This document shows positions 50,094 through 60,352 of a stretch of DNA of 64,000 bases, piece after piece (within the stretch, counting starts at the first letter, position 1; each line of letters starts with the position of its first letter). The translations under genes and the position numbers were made by a program. Below the pieces are notes generated by a model that was not told the origin of the DNA, searched no databases, and was given only the letters and a program-made list of their open reading frames with translations. Source of the stretch: Syntrophaceae bacterium (GTDB lineage Bacteria > Desulfobacterota > Syntrophia > Syntrophales > PHBD01); assembly GCA_013177825.1 (NCBI GenBank), contig JABLXX010000005.1:295734-359733 (forward strand), in the 5' to 3' direction.

Positions 50094-51416
50094 TTATTTT
50101 AAGATTTCACGATACCAATTAAGATACTCGTCGGCCATCCTATCGATATTAAATCTGCTTTTCGCATCTGCAGCAGCACTCCGCCCCATGGTTTCCCTCA
50201 ATGACACATCGTCAATCAATTGCTGAATACGGAAGGCCATCATTTCCGGATCACCCGGAGGTGTCAGAAAGCCTGTCACTCCATCATTTACCTGTTCTGG
50301 AATGCCGCCAACCGAGGTCACCACGACGGGCGTTCCGCATGCAAGGGCTTCCGTTATCGTCAACCCCCAAACCTCAGCATTTGATGCATGGATGTAGATA
50401 TCCGCCGCTTGGTGGTATTGGGCAACAACTGCTGGATCTTTTTGATATGGGATAAATTGCACCTCTGCCTCATCAATCTTTTCCGCTGGTGCATCAGCTC
50501 CAAGTGCAAGAAATATTAATTTGTGATCGTGCTTTCTCGCGGCAACCAAAGCCACTGCCTTCCTCATTGTCAGATAATCCTTAAAGACATTGTTCTGGAT
50601 GCCGTTGGCTACGAAAAGCAGAACGACCGCTTCCCGCGGAAGCCCCAATGCAATGCGAACCTTCTCTTGATCGGCGGTCTTGAATACGGAAAGGTCCACA
50701 CCATTTGGAATCACCCTGGCAAGAACAATCGACTGCGCCAGCATCGATTCCATAACTTTGTTCATCAGCCATTGGGACGGAACAACAACATAGAATCTAC
50801 TTCTTGAATATATCTTTCTTTTTCTTCGCCAGTTGTATGTTGTAGCATCGCTTCTGATGGCCGGGTATATCGTCAGGTCAGGACATTTTCCACAGCCGGT
50901 CTGCCAGCGCTCGCAGTCAAAAGAATGAGCACAGTGCCCACTTAATAGCCAGGCGTCATGAAGCGTGAGAAGTAATGGAACCTGTTTGCTTATCCATGGA
51001 ATCAGCCTCAGGTCAAAGTAGCCGCCATGAAGATTATGGCAATGAACAATATCTGGATTTATCGCTTTATGATCAAGCAGTTGCCTGGTACCCGGATACT
51101 CAAAATCTTCATATCCCTTTTGTATTTTTTTTTGCCTGATCGAATGGCGTTTTTTTTTGACAATGCTTTGAAGAAATCCGAGCCCCTTCAGAAGCATATT
51201 GCCGGACATGTATCTCAGGGGCGGATCGGCGTCTCGATAATCATCATTGGGAACCGAGAAGACATCCTCATCATCGCTGTGCCTGAAACCAACCGCCAGT
51301 TTTGAAAAATGCCCTTTCGCTCTGTAGGCCTGAAAAAGATTAAACGCAATCCTCTCGGCGCCACCGCCTATATCCCGCGTACTGACTTGAAGAACATGCA
51401 TTGGCCTGTCAGCCAT
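50094..51416 (-). CDS. Glycosyltransferase family 4
   Basis: 440 residues from ATG 51416 (GGAAG 9 bases upstream), overlapping the deacetylase stop by 8 bases. GT4 loop STRDIGGGAERIAFNLFQAY, and EVWGLTITEALACGTPVVVT (EX7E). A Cys-rich stretch (CERWQTGCGKCPDL) sits at about residues 165-180, as in some colanic-acid-type transferases. Confidence 0.9.
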   Translation of the reverse strand: MADRPMHVLQVSTRDIGGGAERIAFNLFQAYRAKGHFSKLAVGFRHSDDEDVFSVPNDDYRDADPPLRYMSGNMLLKGLGFLQSIVKKKRHSIRQKKIQKGYEDFEYPGTRQLLDHKAINPDIVHCHNLHGGYFDLRLIPWISKQVPLLLTLHDAWLLSGHCAHSFDCERWQTGCGKCPDLTIYPAIRSDATTYNWRRKRKIYSRSRFYVVVPSQWLMNKVMESMLAQSIVLARVIPNGVDLSVFKTADQEKVRIALGLPREAVVLLFVANGIQNNVFKDYLTMRKAVALVAARKHDHKLIFLALGADAPAEKIDEAEVQFIPYQKDPAVVAQYHQAADIYIHASNAEVWGLTITEALACGTPVVVTSVGGIPEQVNDGVTGFLTPPGDPEMMAFRIQQLIDDVSLRETMGRSAAADAKSRFNIDRMADEYLNWYREILK

Positions 51417-52449
51417 TGAAGAATTCTTCCAGTCGATGTTCAAATTCTTCATCCGACCAATTCCGTATCAGGCAACGGGGCAACTGAAAGGAATCGCTGT
51501 CTCTGGAGACGACTCCGGGGAAATTTGAACAGGCGCATTGAAATCCTGCCTGCCTGACAAGCGACACGGTATCATCCGTGTAATCGGTTTCCGTACCAAA
51601 AGGATATGAGAAACTATTCACCGGTCTCCCAATGATCTTCTCCAGTTGAGCCTTGTTTTCTCCGATATCCACCCGCTGCATGTCCAGATTCAGTTTCGAA
51701 AGGACGGGGTGTGACATCGTATGGGACCCTATTTCCGCAAGACGAGATTCCGACAGTCTCTTTATCTCTTTCTCTGAAAGGATGCCGTGTGTTGGCCTGC
51801 ATATTGGTTCAGCACCCGCCCATTTTAAGAATTCATTAATTATTCCTTGACGTTCCGCATCACCTAAAGGTTGAATCAACTGGCAAATCGATCTGTAAAT
51901 ATGCTGGCGGCTGGTTGGAGCATCGCTTTCAAGTACATTCCAGAGACGGTTTTGCTGATAATCGCTTTCATTATAATATGTTGCATCATTTAAGGTCCAA
52001 GAATAGCTGCTTCCATCTATTTTCAAATCAAGGGTCCGCGGAAGCAACCCGGGCTGAAGCAGCACCCGGTCCAATTCGTCCCACCAGAATTCTCGTCCCC
52101 TGTCGACGTAACCTGTCGAAATAAAAAACGTAGCAGGACAGTGGCTTTGTTCGAGCAAAGGCAGCGCATTGTGGAGATTGTCCGAGTATCCGTCATCGAA
52201 TGTTATGGCGATCGACCTGGCCGGAAGACTGCAGGAGGGAATCGCATCAGCAATCCGACGAAGGGAAACCACCTTTCCGTGTTTCTTCATCACTTGAAGA
52301 TGTCGAGCAAAATTATCCCGCGTAACGCTCAGCAACTGAGGATCCGTACTCAGTTCCGTCACCCTGTGGTAAAGCAATATCACAGCCCTCCACTTGGTAT
52401 CGCGAAACTGACGCCTTGTATAACTTGATAGCGCTTTGATCAAATGCAC
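51409..52449 (-). CDS. Polysaccharide deacetylase (NodB/CE4 family)
   Basis: 346 residues. NodB motifs: AITFDDGYSDN (catalytic Asp, metal Asp) at about residue 80 and SHTMSHP (metal His pair) at about 245, then FSYPFG. An unusually long insert of about 130 residues separates them. It removes N-acetyl groups from sugars; probably modifies the cluster's glycan. No signal peptide, so it acts in the cytoplasm or on lipid-linked sugar at the inner face. Confidence 0.88.
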   Translation of the reverse strand: MHLIKALSSYTRRQFRDTKWRAVILLYHRVTELSTDPQLLSVTRDNFARHLQVMKKHGKVVSLRRIADAIPSCSLPARSIAITFDDGYSDNLHNALPLLEQSHCPATFFISTGYVDRGREFWWDELDRVLLQPGLLPRTLDLKIDGSSYSWTLNDATYYNESDYQQNRLWNVLESDAPTSRQHIYRSICQLIQPLGDAERQGIINEFLKWAGAEPICRPTHGILSEKEIKRLSESRLAEIGSHTMSHPVLSKLNLDMQRVDIGENKAQLEKIIGRPVNSFSYPFGTETDYTDDTVSLVRQAGFQCACSNFPGVVSRDSDSFQLPRCLIRNWSDEEFEHRLEEFFNG

Positions 52450-52460
52450 GTATCTTTGTC

Positions 52461-53183
52461 CTATTCCTCGGGCTTTACAGCCCTGACGGTAATCAGGACC
52501 TCGTAATCCGGGTCGTGAAAGTCCAGTTCATTGCTGGTGAGTTCTTCCGTCGCCAATCCATGAAGGAAAGAGACAGCCACGAGTACATTCCCGTGTGCCT
52601 TAACCTCGATCATCTCCGGCGGGAAAACATTGCCGAACATTTTTTGGGCGGACAATGTTGTAAAGCGCCAGTAATCTCCCCAGCGGTCCATGTCATAACG
52701 GCTGATCTGGCTGATACCCGGGAATGTAGCCAAAAGAACGCCGCCCGGTTTGAGTGCCGAATACACATTGGCAACTGCCTCCCGGACTTCATAGATACAT
52801 AGCAGAGTTTGCGTTAATATCATGCAATCGAATGCACTTCTGGGGATGCCCTTGCCGGTGCTCAGATCACCGACGATTGTCGCCTCCGGATTCCCTTCAA
52901 TCGCATGAAGCACATCCGCTCTCTCAACTTTGCTTCCTCCAAATTCGCGCGTGTACCCAGGGTCACCTATCTCCAGCACCCGCCCCTTGATATCATCGCT
53001 ATGGCGTTTCAGAAACGATTCTATGTAATATCGGTCTATCGGCTTTCCTCGATCATAACCGAAAACACGGCTTACAGGATTGAGGCGACGCAGATTGCCC
53101 CACTTCAGATGATCTTTTGGGCATCGATGGATTATAAACTCTGTTGCTTTCCGCAGACTTTTGGGGATCATGGACATCCGCAT
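52461..53183 (-). CDS. SAM-dependent methyltransferase (class I)
   Basis: 240 residues from ATG 53183 (AGGG 5 bases upstream); GTG 53189 overlaps the aminotransferase stop. RVLEIGDPGYT as the SAM-binding loop (variant of GxGxG), DLSTGKGIP and LKPGGVLLATFPGISQIS (post-II motif). Substrate unknown; in such clusters methylation of a sugar or of the chain end is usual. Confidence 0.82.
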   Translation of the reverse strand: MRMSMIPKSLRKATEFIIHRCPKDHLKWGNLRRLNPVSRVFGYDRGKPIDRYYIESFLKRHSDDIKGRVLEIGDPGYTREFGGSKVERADVLHAIEGNPEATIVGDLSTGKGIPRSAFDCMILTQTLLCIYEVREAVANVYSALKPGGVLLATFPGISQISRYDMDRWGDYWRFTTLSAQKMFGNVFPPEMIEVKAHGNVLVAVSFLHGLATEELTSNELDFHDPDYEVLITVRAVKPEE

Positions 53184-53185
53184 TA

Positions 53186-54406
53186 TCACCCTGTCTCATC
53201 CGGATTCATGTTCTTCCTGATATCTTTCCCATGAGCTACTGCCAACCGGATAATGTTGCAAATCGTCTTTATGCTCTCCGGGTCGATGGATGACCCTGTC
53301 GGCAGCACGAGAACCCTCTTGCAGATCCTCTCCGTTTCCTTCAACAGCAGACGGGCATGAGGGAAACAGGAACGATACGGTTCCATCCTGTGGCATCCCG
53401 GGTAGAAGTATCGCCTGGCCAGGATGTTCTCGGCCCACAGGACGTTCTGCAGTTCATCCCGGCTCAATCCGGCTTCTTCCTCGTCCACTTCCAGAATGAT
53501 GTAATGGTAATTCCGCTTTTCTCCCTCGTCATATTCGAGCAGGGATATCCCGGGGATTCCATCGAGCCATGACCGGTAGCATTCATAATTTCTCCTGTTG
53601 GCAGCGATAAATTCCTCAAGGTTCGCCAGGTTCGCCAGACCCATGGCCGCCGAGGCCTCGCTCATCTTGCCGTTCGTGCCGATGTAGATAACGCTGTCCA
53701 GCCCGTCAAATCCGAAGTTCTTCATCAGGCGCATCTTGCCTGCCAAGGCGTCATCATTCGTGACAACCGCCCCGCCCTCCATGGTGTTGAAGAACTTCGT
53801 CGCATGAAAGCTGAAGACCTCGGCGTTCCCGAAATTGCCGATCATCCTTCCCCGATGCGAACAGGCAAAAGCGTGAGCCGCGTCAAACAGGAGCTTCAGC
53901 TTGTTTCTTTCCGCAATCTCCGACAAGGCCTCTATATCGCAGGGTCTTCCCCACGTGTGAACGCCAAGAATCCCGGTCGTTCTCGGAGTAATCATCTTCT
54001 CTATATGCGTTGGATCCAGGTGATGGGTGGCAGGATCGATGTCGCAGAAAACAGGCGTGATCTCCTGCCACTGAAGGGAGTGTGCCGTGGCAATGAAGGT
54101 AAACGACGGCACGATCACCTCCCCCTTCAACTCCAACGCGCGGATTGCTATTTCCAGAGCAATGGTTCCATTACACATGGCAACGCAATGCTTTATTCCG
54201 AGCATCGAGGCAATTCTCCGCTCAAACTCCTGCACATAAGCACCTTGATTGGTGAGCCATCTCCGGTCCAGCATGTCGTTGATCAATTCGAGGAAGCGCT
54301 CCCGATTCCCGATATTGGGGCGACCGACGTGCTGATGTTCGATAAATGATGGTTTACCGCCGAATATGCCGAGATCATTACAGGATAGTTTCATCTTTCT
54401 GTTCAT
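53186..54406 (-). CDS. DegT/DnrJ/EryC1 sugar aminotransferase
   Basis: 406 residues. PLP fold I: NGTIALEIAIRALELKGEVIVPS, FDAAHAFA and the PLP Lys in SFHATKFFNTMEGG. Transfers an amino group to a keto-sugar nucleotide, for example a 4-keto-6-deoxyhexose. Its partner 4,6-dehydratase is not in the window. Ends two bases before the methyltransferase start. Confidence 0.92.
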   Translation of the reverse strand: MNRKMKLSCNDLGIFGGKPSFIEHQHVGRPNIGNRERFLELINDMLDRRWLTNQGAYVQEFERRIASMLGIKHCVAMCNGTIALEIAIRALELKGEVIVPSFTFIATAHSLQWQEITPVFCDIDPATHHLDPTHIEKMITPRTTGILGVHTWGRPCDIEALSEIAERNKLKLLFDAAHAFACSHRGRMIGNFGNAEVFSFHATKFFNTMEGGAVVTNDDALAGKMRLMKNFGFDGLDSVIYIGTNGKMSEASAAMGLANLANLEEFIAANRRNYECYRSWLDGIPGISLLEYDEGEKRNYHYIILEVDEEEAGLSRDELQNVLWAENILARRYFYPGCHRMEPYRSCFPHARLLLKETERICKRVLVLPTGSSIDPESIKTICNIIRLAVAHGKDIRKNMNPDETG

Positions 54407-54431
54407 ACTTTCTGAAACGACGATCGACCAG

Positions 54432-56738
54432 TTAATAGTTTGTTTTTTCTTCTAATCGTTCCCTCCAAACAACATCTCTCGAAATGGACTCGTATTTTCT
54501 TCTTAATCCTAGGAAATACTCAACGTTCGGCTTCCAATCACTGTTTATACTCCGCAAATCTTTGTTGATTTTCTGAGTCGCAAATAAATAGCGAAAGGCT
54601 TCCTCAGCTTGAAGTTCATAAAAACGATCAGGCTTATCAGGCCAAAGCGCAATACTTAGCTCCTCCAATCGTTGGCCATCGGAATAAAATGGCTCAGTTG
54701 CCGCAAAAAACAATGATGAATGAACCTTCACAGGAGCGAATACAGAGGCAATGGTTCTTGAAATAATTTCTCGCTCATTTGCCCACATACTAAACACTCC
54801 ATATGAGGATAGATGATTTTTTACAACTTCAAAGAACTGCTTCGAATGAAGATTATTACTGTAAACAGTTGTTACCAATAAGGGATCCGCAATAATGAGA
54901 TCATACTTTTCCTTGGATCGCAACAAGTATCTTCGGCCGTCATCAATAACTAAATGAAGTCGGGGATCCATTAACATTTGATTAAATATAGATATTTTGC
55001 GTAAATTCTTAATAAGCGTTTCGTTAATTTCAACTATGGTTACTTTTTTGACTTCACCTAGTTTTAGAATAGCCTCTGTTGTGGATCCCGTACCATATCC
55101 GATGATTAGTACATTATGGACTCTCCGTGCGTGCCTGGCAGCTTCTATAGCCTGATAATAAAAGACATTGCCGGGGAAGCGGCCGCCATGAGCAACACCA
55201 TGAATATAATTCTCTATATATTCTCCTTTTTTAAAAGTTCCGACTACTCCTTCAACTCCTTCTTCAAAAAATAAATCCATGTCCTTTCCTTGCGGGAAAT
55301 ACATTGATGAATACAATTGTCCCTGTTTTGGAAAAATCAGCAATACGATAATTATGATCAGGGCAACAAGAACCCTTTTTGAGAGAACCATCAGCCTGAT
55401 GGCATTACGCCTCAATGATAAATAACCGAGCAGTATTCCAATTGTACAAAATCCGAGAAGTGTAATTTCTGTTCCCAGAACAGGAAACAGCACAAAACCT
55501 GTTATGATGCCGCCTGCCACATTACCTGCAATGTTGAAGAAATATACGTTTCCAATGCTGCGCCCTTCATTATCCTTTTTCCATAATGATAACGAAGCAA
55601 GTAATGGAAACGTTGCCCCCATAAATAGCGTTGGAATAAATTCGAAAAATAGAGGCCATAAGAAAATATCACACTGAAGGAATAGACTATCAGGTAATGC
55701 GATGGATGGGGGAATTACAGTAAACAGATGATTCATCCATGGTGGATGAACTTCTGTCTGAAACGACAGTCTCGTCAATTCGCTCACCAGAGTCATCTTC
55801 GTCGCATAATAATAACCGATGAAGATAATCGATACAGTAACACCAATCAGGAATTGCAGCTTAAAAAACAATCTACCCTGATCAACTATCGGATTCTTCC
55901 GAAGATACAGGCTCATGAAATAGCTTCCAAGCGCAATACCAAGAAGATAAACGGATAAAGCGCTGCTGAACGCATAGGGAGAGTCCTTCACCAGGAAGCT
56001 TGTTATTCGAATCCAGATCAGTTCATAGCCAATGGCCATAAACCCCGTGAGAAAGACCCACAAGTATGCCTTCTTACCCCAAGATGAAACCTTTTCCCCA
56101 GCCTTTGTTCTTAATATGCCTGACGTTTCTTGAATCGTCCCGACACTCGCACTCTTTGCAATATAAATACAAGCTGCCATGAAGATGTTAAGAGCTGCTG
56201 CAAAATATACAGCTGTATCCAGCCCCCAGAATGATATCAAGAAATAACTAGTAAAGACCGCCCCCAGAGCCGCACCTAGCGTATTAATAAAATACAGATA
56301 GCTTACAGTCTGAAAATAATCATTTATGTATTGATTAAATATCTTTGTAAGAAGCGGCAGGGTTGAACCCATTAGAATGGTAGGAAACAGTAAATATAAC
56401 GATAGATAAATGCAAGTAAGCGGATATGGACTTCCCGCTGTACTTTTTCCCAATGCATCGAGCAGATATGGACTTGCAATACCAAAAACACCAAGTATAA
56501 GCTCAACGAGACAATACAACTCCAATCGTCTTTTTATCCGCTCGGATATTTGTCCACCCCATAAAGCACCCAACCCTAGCCCGGCCATGTAAATACTTAT
56601 AATAAGGGTGATTGAGACGGCCCCAACGCCGTAATAGACAGTCAGCAAGCGTTGCCATACCATTTGATATATAAGAGCAGTAAACCCGGAAAGGATGAAT
56701 ATGATTGATAATACAGTTATTCGTTTGTTTATATTCAC
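54432..56738 (-). CDS. Fused membrane transporter-like / spermidine-synthase-like protein
   Basis: 768 residues from a GTG. Residues 1-470 hold about 12 membrane segments of the MFS-like type (GFTALIYQMVWQRLL, YFINTLGAALGA, GYELIWIR). Residues 480-768 are a spermidine-synthase-like Rossmann domain (LIIGYGTGSTTEAIL, VEINETLI, DDGRRYLL). The aminopropyl-transfer residues are only partly present, so a polyamine role is doubtful; sugar or lipid methyl/aminopropyl transfer to a membrane substrate is possible. AT-rich, foreign-looking codon use. Confidence 0.85.
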   Translation of the reverse strand: MNINKRITVLSIIFILSGFTALIYQMVWQRLLTVYYGVGAVSITLIISIYMAGLGLGALWGGQISERIKRRLELYCLVELILGVFGIASPYLLDALGKSTAGSPYPLTCIYLSLYLLFPTILMGSTLPLLTKIFNQYINDYFQTVSYLYFINTLGAALGAVFTSYFLISFWGLDTAVYFAAALNIFMAACIYIAKSASVGTIQETSGILRTKAGEKVSSWGKKAYLWVFLTGFMAIGYELIWIRITSFLVKDSPYAFSSALSVYLLGIALGSYFMSLYLRKNPIVDQGRLFFKLQFLIGVTVSIIFIGYYYATKMTLVSELTRLSFQTEVHPPWMNHLFTVIPPSIALPDSLFLQCDIFLWPLFFEFIPTLFMGATFPLLASLSLWKKDNEGRSIGNVYFFNIAGNVAGGIITGFVLFPVLGTEITLLGFCTIGILLGYLSLRRNAIRLMVLSKRVLVALIIIIVLLIFPKQGQLYSSMYFPQGKDMDLFFEEGVEGVVGTFKKGEYIENYIHGVAHGGRFPGNVFYYQAIEAARHARRVHNVLIIGYGTGSTTEAILKLGEVKKVTIVEINETLIKNLRKISIFNQMLMDPRLHLVIDDGRRYLLRSKEKYDLIIADPLLVTTVYSNNLHSKQFFEVVKNHLSSYGVFSMWANEREIISRTIASVFAPVKVHSSLFFAATEPFYSDGQRLEELSIALWPDKPDRFYELQAEEAFRYLFATQKINKDLRSINSDWKPNVEYFLGLRRKYESISRDVVWRERLEEKTNY

Positions 56739-56798
56739 TTGATTCTATTGTTTCGGTTCATTTTTTTGCGATGAGAAGATATAGTATTATATATAAAT

Positions 56799-57509
56799 TC
56801 ATTTCTCCATAATAACATCGAATCTGTAATGAGAATTTATTTGAAATGGCGGTTGATCAAGTATCTGGCATTTCTTAAACCCAATAAACGAGGCCAGTTT
56901 CTCAAAATAATCTCTTTTAAACCACGTGCCAATAGACCTCCTTGTAATTATCGAATTGAAATACTCTTTTTGCCATTTTTTTGTTCTATAGAAAACAAAC
57001 TTCTTATCTATATCCAATATATCACCAATAAAGAACAATCCCCCTGGCCTAAGCCAATTATAAACAGACTTGACAATTAAAATGGACTCTCGTTCACTGA
57101 AGTGCTGCAATGCAAAATATAAAATAGCCTTTGTATAGGAATCATTCTCGAATTTAATGTTTCTTAAATCACCTTCGATTTTCACAATATTTTTATATTT
57201 ATTTGTGTCGATCCTGTCCAATAATTTCTTTGAAATATCAACAGCGATAACCTGTTTACATCTCTGTGCTAACGGAACTGAAAGCAAACCATTGCCGGAG
57301 CATAGGTCAATGATATTATCGTGAGCATCTAAATCAATTATCCTTTTTATATCTTCGACCGTCTTTTCCCATACATTTTGATCTACGGGAACTTTATTGA
57401 TCGTTCTACCGATTTGCTTTTGCAAATTCTCATTCTCGATAATAGGATTATTATTCCAGAAATGGATCCAATAATCGACATGATTATCATCTATTTCCAT
57501 ACCATTCAT
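56799..57509 (-). CDS. Class I SAM-dependent methyltransferase
   Basis: 236 residues; AAGGAGA just upstream of the ATG. NIIDLCSGNGLLSVPLAQRC is SAM motif I, VIAVDISKKLL is motif II and LRPGGLFFIGDIL is the post-II region. Very AT-rich. Role in the glycan unknown. Confidence 0.86.
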   Translation of the reverse strand: MNGMEIDDNHVDYWIHFWNNNPIIENENLQKQIGRTINKVPVDQNVWEKTVEDIKRIIDLDAHDNIIDLCSGNGLLSVPLAQRCKQVIAVDISKKLLDRIDTNKYKNIVKIEGDLRNIKFENDSYTKAILYFALQHFSERESILIVKSVYNWLRPGGLFFIGDILDIDKKFVFYRTKKWQKEYFNSIITRRSIGTWFKRDYFEKLASFIGFKKCQILDQPPFQINSHYRFDVIMEK

Positions 57510-57574
57510 TTCTCCTTGTAATACAAATATTCAGATATACTTCCAAGTAGCCTTCTTAAATCAACTATATCTAT

Positions 57575-59392
57575 TCAATCAGGATATGATTTTTGTAGTA
57601 TTACCATTTGCTTCATTGCTTTATCCTTTTGTCCGCTATAAATATATAATTTTGTGAGACTTATCATCAATACATATTCTTCAGGGTGGTATATTATTGC
57701 CTTCTCAAGATGCTTTATAGCATCATATATTTTCCCTTTCGAAATGAAAAGATCGTTTATTGCCCTGTTTGCGAACTCACTGCTACACAATTTTATCATA
57801 GGAATCAGGAATTGCTCCGCAATTCCATCTTGTCCCCCCTCCAAGAAAACTGCAGCGGCATCAAGATACACTTTCATATTGAGCGGCTCAGCTGTAATAA
57901 TTGCTTTATACTCTTTGGCAGCCAAGGCATACTTCCCCTGAGATACGTAATATTCAGCCAGCTTGCGATGTGCATCTTGAAAGGATATCTCATTATAAAA
58001 TACACTCATAGCCCAATTACCGGCCACTGAATCGGAAACGCGGTACTTCTTCGCACTGTTTGCCATAATGTCCCGCCTAAACGGCCAGCGATCTTTTAAC
58101 TCCATTACTCTAAGTGCCACTAAATCGCGATCTAATTCTGTATTATCCCAAGTCTCTCTATAATGTGCATCCGACAAAACCAAGTCTTTATTCCACTGAT
58201 CCTCTATAATTCTATGCAAATACATTGCTTTATAAAATGCATCACTCATCATAAATTGCCCGCTCTCATTTGGATGCACGTGTTCTAACATTAGCGTTTC
58301 CCCAATCAACTGATTCGGGGATGCATTCTCGAAGTATTGCTTCATTGGAACAAATATGGCATTATATTCTTCAGCAACTTGCCTAATAATCAGATTAAAT
58401 TCCTCGGGTCCTCTAAAGCGCAACACATCAAGGTCTTTAGCCTTGTAATATGCGTCGCGGGCTTCTTGAATCCTATTTTCTCTTTCCAATTTCTGCGCTT
58501 CGGAATATACTAAACTTGCAGGCGGGTTATTAGGTGTGCTTAGCGACACAAATGGCGAAAGATCTCTGACATTACTGACTAATTCGCTAATCATAACAGG
58601 AACACCTGCATTTTTTGCTTTTTGCAATATATCTTTCATATTCTCACGAAATTGATTGCAACCATCAGAATAAGTAGAACTATTTAATGGAATGACTTTT
58701 TGTCCTACGACAACATTCATGAAATTATACTGATCAGCTCCATCTCTCGGTAGTTCCCGGCTCACCCATGTTTTTACATACAATATAATATCCCTCAGCA
58801 AATAGAACACTCGCAATTTTTGAAGCTTCAGATACATATTCACAATCCAACGAGACTTCCCAAATGAAATTGATGATCCTTGACCAAGAGCCCCATAGAA
58901 TTCATTATGCCCTGCGTAGATCAACAAGACATCGGGTTTTTGCTCCAGCACCTCATCGATAATATCTAAAAGAGTGTATGTGTTAACTGCACCAATCGCT
59001 GTATTGATTATTTCGATCACTTTTTGGGGAAACGTATCTGATAACCTTTTTTCTAGAATTTTAGAAAATATCATATTTTCAGGATGAGGCCATCCTGCTG
59101 CAGTGGACCCTCCCATGATTACAATCCGACATCCATTCTTAGGCTTGTTTGATAAAAAATATCCATTGGGTGGTGTCGGAACATATGGATATTTGGGAAA
59201 GTAGCGTTCTGCTACCTTGGGATTAACCATCATGTATTTTTCAGCCACATTGTCTACCACAGCCGGTATAAAAAGGGCCGGCCTTTTACCATAATCAAGA
59301 ATATAAAGGATACCCTCGACCAACAAAAATGTCAGGACTGGAATAAATAATATCGCAATAATATAGAAGAATGTTCTTTTCCGGTTAGACAT
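57575..59392 (-). CDS. SGNH/GDSL-like hydrolase with C-terminal TPR repeats
   Basis: 605 residues. One membrane anchor at about 10-31, then a GDSL-like lipase/esterase domain with GGSTAAG (nucleophile Ser), AGHNEFYG and EHVHPNESG (catalytic His). Residues 460-605 hold TPR-like helix pairs (LAEYYVSQGKYALAAKEY, NDLFISKGKIYDAIKHLEKAI). Likely periplasmic; removal or transfer of an acyl group on the glycan is the usual role of such SGNH proteins in clusters. Confidence 0.84.
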   Translation of the reverse strand: MSNRKRTFFYIIAILFIPVLTFLLVEGILYILDYGKRPALFIPAVVDNVAEKYMMVNPKVAERYFPKYPYVPTPPNGYFLSNKPKNGCRIVIMGGSTAAGWPHPENMIFSKILEKRLSDTFPQKVIEIINTAIGAVNTYTLLDIIDEVLEQKPDVLLIYAGHNEFYGALGQGSSISFGKSRWIVNMYLKLQKLRVFYLLRDIILYVKTWVSRELPRDGADQYNFMNVVVGQKVIPLNSSTYSDGCNQFRENMKDILQKAKNAGVPVMISELVSNVRDLSPFVSLSTPNNPPASLVYSEAQKLERENRIQEARDAYYKAKDLDVLRFRGPEEFNLIIRQVAEEYNAIFVPMKQYFENASPNQLIGETLMLEHVHPNESGQFMMSDAFYKAMYLHRIIEDQWNKDLVLSDAHYRETWDNTELDRDLVALRVMELKDRWPFRRDIMANSAKKYRVSDSVAGNWAMSVFYNEISFQDAHRKLAEYYVSQGKYALAAKEYKAIITAEPLNMKVYLDAAAVFLEGGQDGIAEQFLIPMIKLCSSEFANRAINDLFISKGKIYDAIKHLEKAIIYHPEEYVLMISLTKLYIYSGQKDKAMKQMVILQKSYPD

Positions 59393-59412
59393 TTCTTATA
59401 GAAGATCAACCT

Positions 59413-60120
59413 TTACAGAAGTTGATAGTCATCAAGCATTGCCCTGATTTCAGACGGCGTATTGAACATCATTACATCTATTATTGAAAGGGCCTCTTCA
59501 AAGATGCTCCTCCCTTGGTGATAGTTTTTTAAATTGACTTTTAGAAAACGTAAATCAATATGAGATTTATCATATTTTGATTTATCATAAAAGCTTTCGC
59601 CACCAGGAGGATTAATATATGTACTGTATCCAAGCGCTTTACAGGTATTAAGAGCCCATTCGTCAGCTTTCATTGCATCAGCTATGTCTAAATCGAGTTC
59701 AGAAAACCATTTACTGTTAAATGGAATATCAATATATCTGCATGTTTCGTCTAGTAAGTGAGTATTTAGAATGGAAATATTGTCTGTATTGAGGGACAAG
59801 GCAACATGCAGAAACGAGATTACTTGCTTATAATATGGTGCGATTCTTTTGTAATGTTCCAGTTGGCGATAGATTCGATCTCTCCAGGGTTCATCTACCC
59901 GAATTTCTACATCTTTAATCATTATTTTGTGGGAATGCTTAACCAATGGCACCCTAATATATTGCCAACCGTCTCCTGGCTTCAAAATTCTATTTCTATC
60001 AATCCACCCCCTTTCAATATACTGAAAAGAGTCCGCTATAATAAATAGATCACTTAGCTTAATGAGTGCAAAATATCCGAGATATGGGAAAAAATAGGGT
60101 TGCATCCCTGCCAGCATCAT
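59413..60120 (-). CDS. WbqC family protein
   Basis: 235 residues from ATG 60120 (GGGGA 5 bases upstream). Begins MMLAGMQPYFFPYLGYF, with YIERGWIDRNRIL and PGGESFYDKSKY, as in WbqC, which occurs in O-antigen clusters and belongs to no settled enzyme class. Bases 60133-60352 upstream hold no gene I can support. Confidence 0.87.
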   Translation of the reverse strand: MMLAGMQPYFFPYLGYFALIKLSDLFIIADSFQYIERGWIDRNRILKPGDGWQYIRVPLVKHSHKIMIKDVEIRVDEPWRDRIYRQLEHYKRIAPYYKQVISFLHVALSLNTDNISILNTHLLDETCRYIDIPFNSKWFSELDLDIADAMKADEWALNTCKALGYSTYINPPGGESFYDKSKYDKSHIDLRFLKVNLKNYHQGRSIFEEALSIIDVMMFNTPSEIRAMLDDYQLL

Positions 60121-60352
60121 AATGTTCCCCAATAAATATATTTATTTAATCCATGATAACATAAAAATATTGGCATGGTGTTGGCATTCAACGCCCAACA
60201 AATTATTATACTTATTTATAAATAATGAATTGTCCTAAACTCCATGGTTACTTTGTGATGTCTATCAGCGACGATGTATTTTCAAAACAAGGATACCAAG
60301 GGAATCAATATCTTTTTCAGGACGTACAATGGTATTGAATCATTTTGAAAAA

